Assembly (NCBI GenBank): GCA_004794655.1
Contig: SMMW01000597.1
Span: 774,501-838,500, forward strand
DNA from: Marisa cornuarietis
Taxonomy: Eukaryota > Mollusca > Gastropoda > Architaenioglossa > Ampullariidae
Direction: 5' to 3'
DNA length: 64,000 nt
Part shown: piece by piece, positions 59,149 through 64,000 of the stretch
How positions within the stretch are numbered: the stretch's first letter is position 1
Layout of the letters: every line of letters begins with the position of its first letter
Notes under the pieces: generated by a model
What the model was told of the DNA's origin: nothing
Database searches by the model: none
What the model saw: the letters and a program-made list of their open reading frames with translations, nothing else
Made by a program: the position numbers and the translations under genes

Positions 59149-61024
59149 CGCCTGTAGGCTCACATTCATGGACATCGGCAGTTTACACGTGGTTAAAATT
59201 GCCCTATTTGGGTAGAGAACCAGGTAGTTAGATTACCCCGACAAGTAAACTCTCCTGATTCATGAACCACTAAGAAGTGAAGCTACCTAACTGACCATAA
59301 TAACGAGAATGAACGATCGCTGGTGGGCAGCGAGGAAAAACTTTATAGATGGCGCTATGTGTTCTTTTAAGTCTGTTACAGGAAAGGAAAAGCGCTTCTG
59401 CTTTCATAATGACTAGGAGTATGGCAGAAATCATTTACTGGATTTGTGCCAGGAGGACAAAATTATGTCGGTATATTCTTGGAGATTAGATTTATGCGTG
59501 GAAATGACTGTGTCAAGTCGAAGTAATGGGTCTAGACAGTGAGTTTCAACGTTTATCTTATTTGTTTAACATTATAAAGCTAAAATTAATCTCTCTTTTT
59601 CTAGTCATCTGGTCTTCCTTTTTACATTTGAATACAGATTTGAGAGACACGAAGTTCTGAAAGTCTTGATTCGGCAATTGCAGCATCGGTCGGTCTGCTT
59701 TCAGTGTGTCAGTTCGTGTACATCTCGAAAAAAATTTATTCGTATTTTTATTTTTGAAGCCGTACGAAAAGAAAAGTCAGGAATCAAATCAAACAACGAC
59801 AAACATAATGATTTAATTTGCACAAATCATCGAGATTAAAAGAATATATACAGCGAGAAATTAAATAAGAATAGCAACAAAAAAAAAAGCAGGCGGCCGC
59901 ATGTTTACGTCCCTCATATAGCATACGGAAATCTTTTAATTGATTTGTAGCTGTAAGGTTACTTCTCCCATTCTTTAAATTTTAATTCTGATATCTCCAA
60001 ATTAGGGAGATAGAAATATAGAACAGTGACAAAAGCCAAACGATAATAACACTAGTTGGCAGCACTTGAAATATTAAATGGACCTGGGATATTGGTCTAT
60101 CTCTTTGTATACAGTAAGCGTCCACAGTTTCTTGTCCTCTTAGTGACTCGCCACCACCTACATCTCCCCTTGGTTTCCCGCAAAGTACTGTTTATTAACC
60201 CTAGTAACCCCGCCCCTTGCTGCGCTCAACGGAGTTACGTAGACCCCGGGGGGGGGGGTCGACCCTAGACAAACATGGCTTCTTGTCAAGCAAGCCTCTT
60301 GTCTTTGCCATACAACTTTGACAATAATGTTATTCATATAAGACAGCACAATGATTGGAATGCTTGGTAAGTGGGGTATTCTGACAAGTCGATAAAAGAT
60401 ATTAAATTAAACAGCTTATTATTAATAATAAAGTATACTTCTATAGTGCAGAATCCTAGCACGCCACTGACTAAACGCGCACTATACTATTTACATGCAG
60501 CAATAAAGGGTGTTGCTGCCCAATCGTTCTTGGGTCAGACAGTATGGCGTAAAACTTACAACTAAAAATAAATAAAAAATAAATAAACAAAAAAACAACA
60601 AAACAAACAAAAAGCTTATTGGTAACGAGTGTCGACTGCAAAGTTTCGTTATTTGTGGTGTCTGTCCAATCTATTTGTTAGGTTTCGAAAATTTAAGCGT
60701 TCCCTTCGGTTGAACTAAATGAATCACCCCCTCCGCCACATTTACCTTAGGTGACAGAAAGTTATCTATTGGTAAAAAGATTTGGGCAGGTCTACCCCTA
60801 GTGCATGACTACAGGGTTAAAACCGCTATCCACGGTTAGTCAGTTTACGTAGTTCGGATAAGGTAGCAGACTAGGTAAACGTGCTTCACGACTGAGCCCC
60901 GAAGAACAATCTCTCGGGGTTGGGTAGGGGAGGTCTAGGCGTTGTGATGGACAACATGCAACACGTGAACCTCTTGGCAGGTTATATACCGACTTTTGCT
61001 CTTGTTTGCCCTTTGAGGAGTCTG
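59149..61024. other. No gene recognised
   Basis: AT-rich intergenic DNA with a poly-G run at about 60247-60258. Confidence 0.5.
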
Positions 61025-61172
61025 CTTCTCCCCCTACCCCACGGCAGCCATGTAAACAGATGCCACATGCACAGAAAGAACAGCGAGCCCGAGAGGAGAA
61101 CTGAACCCAGTACAGCCAACCCTCACTGTACTGGTGACAGGCGCTAACCGTTGCGCCACCGGACCGCCCACT
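61025..61172 (-). repeat. tRNA-derived SINE family V, copy 2
   Basis: The minus strand carries box A TGGCGCAACGGTTAG (61158-61144) and box B GGGTTCAGTTCT (61108-61097), then CATGTGGCATCTGTTTACATG. It is better preserved than the copy at 14905-15090. Confidence 0.85.
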
Positions 61173-63384
61173 ACTCCGCAGCAACAAGGAAGTTAGATCC
61201 CCGTGACAATGACCAACTTTATTAATCCCAGTGGGCAATTATACAAGGAAGAGTGCTTATACCGAAAAACAAAAACGAAAACAAAACAGAAAAACCCCAA
61301 ACAAAACAGAAACAAAACAAAAAAAGACAAGTGCTAGTTACAAGATAAAGGACAAGATAAGATCATGTGTTCTTCTCAAATTATGTTCAGCTTTTAACTC
61401 CATGTGTGAGTGTGCGTGCGCGCGTGTGCGATAACATTTCAGTAAACATTACTTATCTGCTGCCAAATCTTCACAAGCGTCTTTAAGACATTAACTTTCA
61501 AATTTTATTCTCTTGAACAAAATCTAAAGGTAACTTCTTTATGTCTCGGAGGTGCGTCTCCGTCGGCGTCTTCATCTGTCAAGTGTCTGTTCAGTCTGGA
61601 GAACGTGACAAAGATTTCACCTGCCACACGAAACCCGCTGATGGCCGTGTCGCCGGCTATCCCGTTATTATCGCAGGTAGTGAGCGACTGTTGTTGGCAC
61701 GTGTTCTTTCCGCACCTACGCCTCTTGCCTGCACCACGTCAGCCCCTGAAGGATCGTGTTCACATCGATACTAAGTACCTGCAGGTCGCGCCTGAAAGCG
61801 CTCAGTGGAAAATCTGACCTTTCGCTGAGGCATTTGCCTCCCCTACTGCCACCATCGCCGGTCTGGAGGAGCTGTTAGCGGGATCAATCGTCTACCCGCT
61901 GACAAATACAAGTCCTCTCACAAGCCCTGGCTGCTCTAGCAAACATCCCCATGATCCTTTCTGCACGCTCTTGCATCCAGTCGCGCAACCGTCTCTCCGA
62001 CCGACGGTCGTTAGCGTGCCGACAAACGGGGCATGCGCGACATGACGTGGACATTGGAACTTCCGGTGCACTGTCTGCGCTGGCTGAAGATGTAACGGGG
62101 AGAAGCGCTCTGCACTCCCAAGCACTGTTGTCGTGGCCGCTGATGAAGCTACACAACAGTCCTGACACAAGACGTCTGATAAGGGTAGGCAAGTGCTGCT
62201 GAGTGTCGTGACCGACACACATGCAAAAGGGAGTACAGAGACGCCTGCATGATCTGGTACTATAACGGCAGCACTTGCAGACACTGTAAACATTAGAGGA
62301 TATTATTCTAGTCCACAGTTTGTCTACTTCAGGTTAACAGCACCTCTGACGGGTCTAGATGACAAGTTAAAAGAAAAACCGCCGCGAAGAAACGAATTTC
62401 TAACATTAAGTTAATAAAGGACGTAGAATTACTTCAAACGCTGTCCTAAATAACACATCAAGTAGTTAAGTTACCCCCCGCTACCTACGGGTCTGAAGGA
62501 AGTCCAAAGTTAAAAAAGAAAAAATGTTCCTCACGGTTTTTCTCCTTGGCTAGAAACATTCTATTGTAACCTGATGCCTGAGTCATTCTAACCGAGGAAA
62601 AAGCTTGCTTGCACTGAACACATCCAATACAAACATTTCAAAAATACCATATCATCATCGACAATACTATGATGTCTATAAGGGCATTGGATAACTAGGA
62701 AAAAGGTCGTGTGCTAAAAGATACAATAAAAGATTCACTGCAGACATTTAGAATTTTTTGTCCAGAGAATGCACACGAACGTAAAACGGTCATTATACAG
62801 TCAATATTTGCCTGTACCCTAAGTCCATGTCATACAACCACACCTACGTGACAACTTTTACACTTTTAAACCCTGTTGACAACATGAAAACAAAAAGTCC
62901 GGCGTTTCTGGTGTCTGCATTTACCAAAAAAAACTTTCCAAACATATCCTACAGTCGTGCAGTCTATTCTCGCGTCCACGTACTTGCAAGTACTTAAAAG
63001 TGTAGGTTCAAACATCTTTCACAAAAAACTAGAAAAGACGACGACCCAGCAAACACTCCCTAATGCAAACAGGGACATTTTAGTCAACAGAGAGACTGGT
63101 ATAGCCGAAGCTACAAATGTCCTATAGCGCACTTTACACTTTTATCTTCTACTGTATGTATGGGATCAAACATAACAAACGCATTCTTAGGACTTAAGTA
63201 GATATCTGCCTTCAGAAACAAAACGATAGGCCAATAAAACGTCTTTTAAAAAGGTTTTACAAAACTTTTCTTACACGTTTCAAATACGATAGAATGACAA
63301 CAACCCGCAAACGTAACAGCTGCTTCAAAAGACCATGTGTTAATAGCGGAAACGAACATCAACCTACACCAACCTAAAAAGCGA
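61173..63384. other. No gene recognised
   Basis: 61.5-62.3 kb is GC-richer with overlapping open frames on both strands, none with a recognised domain. The rest is AT-rich. Confidence 0.5.
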
Positions 63385-63455
63385 TTCGGTACTGCAGTGG
63401 TAAAGACATTCACCTGAAAGGATCGTAAGTTATGGGTTCAGAGATCTAGGCATAG
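63385..63455 (+). repeat. Degenerate tRNA-like SINE head
   Basis: CGGTACTGCAGTGGTAAAGAC (box A-like) is followed by TATGGGTTCAGAGATC (box B-like) at tRNA spacing. Confidence 0.45.
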
Positions 63456-64000
63456 AGATGTAACACATGTTCACCTGTACAGAGTTTTCTCTATCTTTTT
63501 CTCAAACACCCAGTACTCCCTCTAACGATTCTCCTTTATTACCTCTCTCCATGTAGTGCGAAATGCTAGCCACGTGGAAGAAAATCACGAAAGCAGCGGA
63601 AAGAAAGGGGAAGAAGATTAAAGGAGTTGTTTCCTCATTCATAGAATAGAAGAGATTTTCTGATTATCAAACTGCCAGGATTTAACAAAATTTGATCATA
63701 TTTTTAGGAGGGGTGGGGGGGTAGGCGCTGATAAAATTACCGACCATTTACAGAATATATCAATGTGTGTTAATATTATCGTGTACTTGGTACCTGATGT
63801 AAAAATGTTTTATTACCATGATAATTTACATAGTGTAAAACTATGTCACTGATATTTATTAACAACTAATGAAAATCCCTGCCAGTTTTCATAGGTTTGG
63901 TTTATTACCAATATTTGACATAATGAAGTCTCCAATTTAAACTCTTTAAAGTTTTTAGATACAACCACCTCATTGACCTCCCTTCCCCCACCCCCACTGC

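Noticed and set aside
61541..62293. Several overlapping open frames on both strands
   Set aside because: Frames are open on both strands at once, as expected for GC-richer DNA. No domain was seen in any of them. A decayed old element cannot be excluded.

Overview
The window is metazoan nuclear DNA, most likely from a mollusc and probably a gastropod. This is inferred from the gene content, the split genes with long introns, dense (CA)n/(GT)n and (GTGC)n microsatellites, several families of tRNA-derived SINEs, non-LTR retrotransposon remnants, hAT-like elements and MITEs. The species cannot be named from sequence alone. There are no bacterial operons, rRNA genes or CRISPR arrays. Most longer open frames are chance frames in introns or repeats.

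Two protein genes are well supported, and they converge. (1) On the + strand, eight exons between 6607 and 29554 encode a class A (rhodopsin-like) GPCR of the cardioacceleratory-peptide (CCAP) / neuropeptide S receptor family. They join in frame to 456 residues covering TM1 to the C-terminus. The exon for the extracellular N-terminus was not identified. (2) On the - strand, eight exons between 45867 and 41302 encode the complete catalytic domain of an inositol-1,4,5-trisphosphate 3-kinase (305 residues seen). Its 5' exons were not found and should lie above 45868. Both genes can act in calcium signalling: CCAP/NPS-type receptors commonly signal through Gq/IP3, and IP3 3-kinase phosphorylates IP3 to IP4. 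Nothing in the sequence shows that they work together.

Layout: 1-6606 is upstream or intron sequence of the receptor, with SINEs and a MITE. 6607-29554 is the receptor gene. Its introns carry a 20-unit minisatellite (13.4-14.0 kb), a LINE reverse-transcriptase fragment (15.9-16.7 kb), a hAT-like element (16.9-17.4 kb), unexplained minus-strand open frames (18.4-18.7 and 20.6-20.8 kb), and a 1.18-kb TIR element with a LINE tail (26.6-27.7 kb). 29.7-36.8 kb lies between the genes and holds a 1.19-kb inverted-repeat element and a hAT-like element with a perfect 8-bp target duplication. 36.85-41.3 kb is AT-rich and is probably the long 3' UTR of the kinase. 41.3-45.9 kb is the kinase gene, with a LINE fragment in one intron. 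45.9-64 kb is upstream of the kinase, with no recognisable gene but with SINEs, two adjacent MITEs, a G-rich duplication and microsatellites.

The most unusual feature is a 44-bp minisatellite (20390-20562) whose first unit contains the last coding bases and the splice donor of the receptor's DRY-motif exon. The second unit carries a copied consensus donor whose use would truncate the receptor. No wholly new multi-gene system was recognised.
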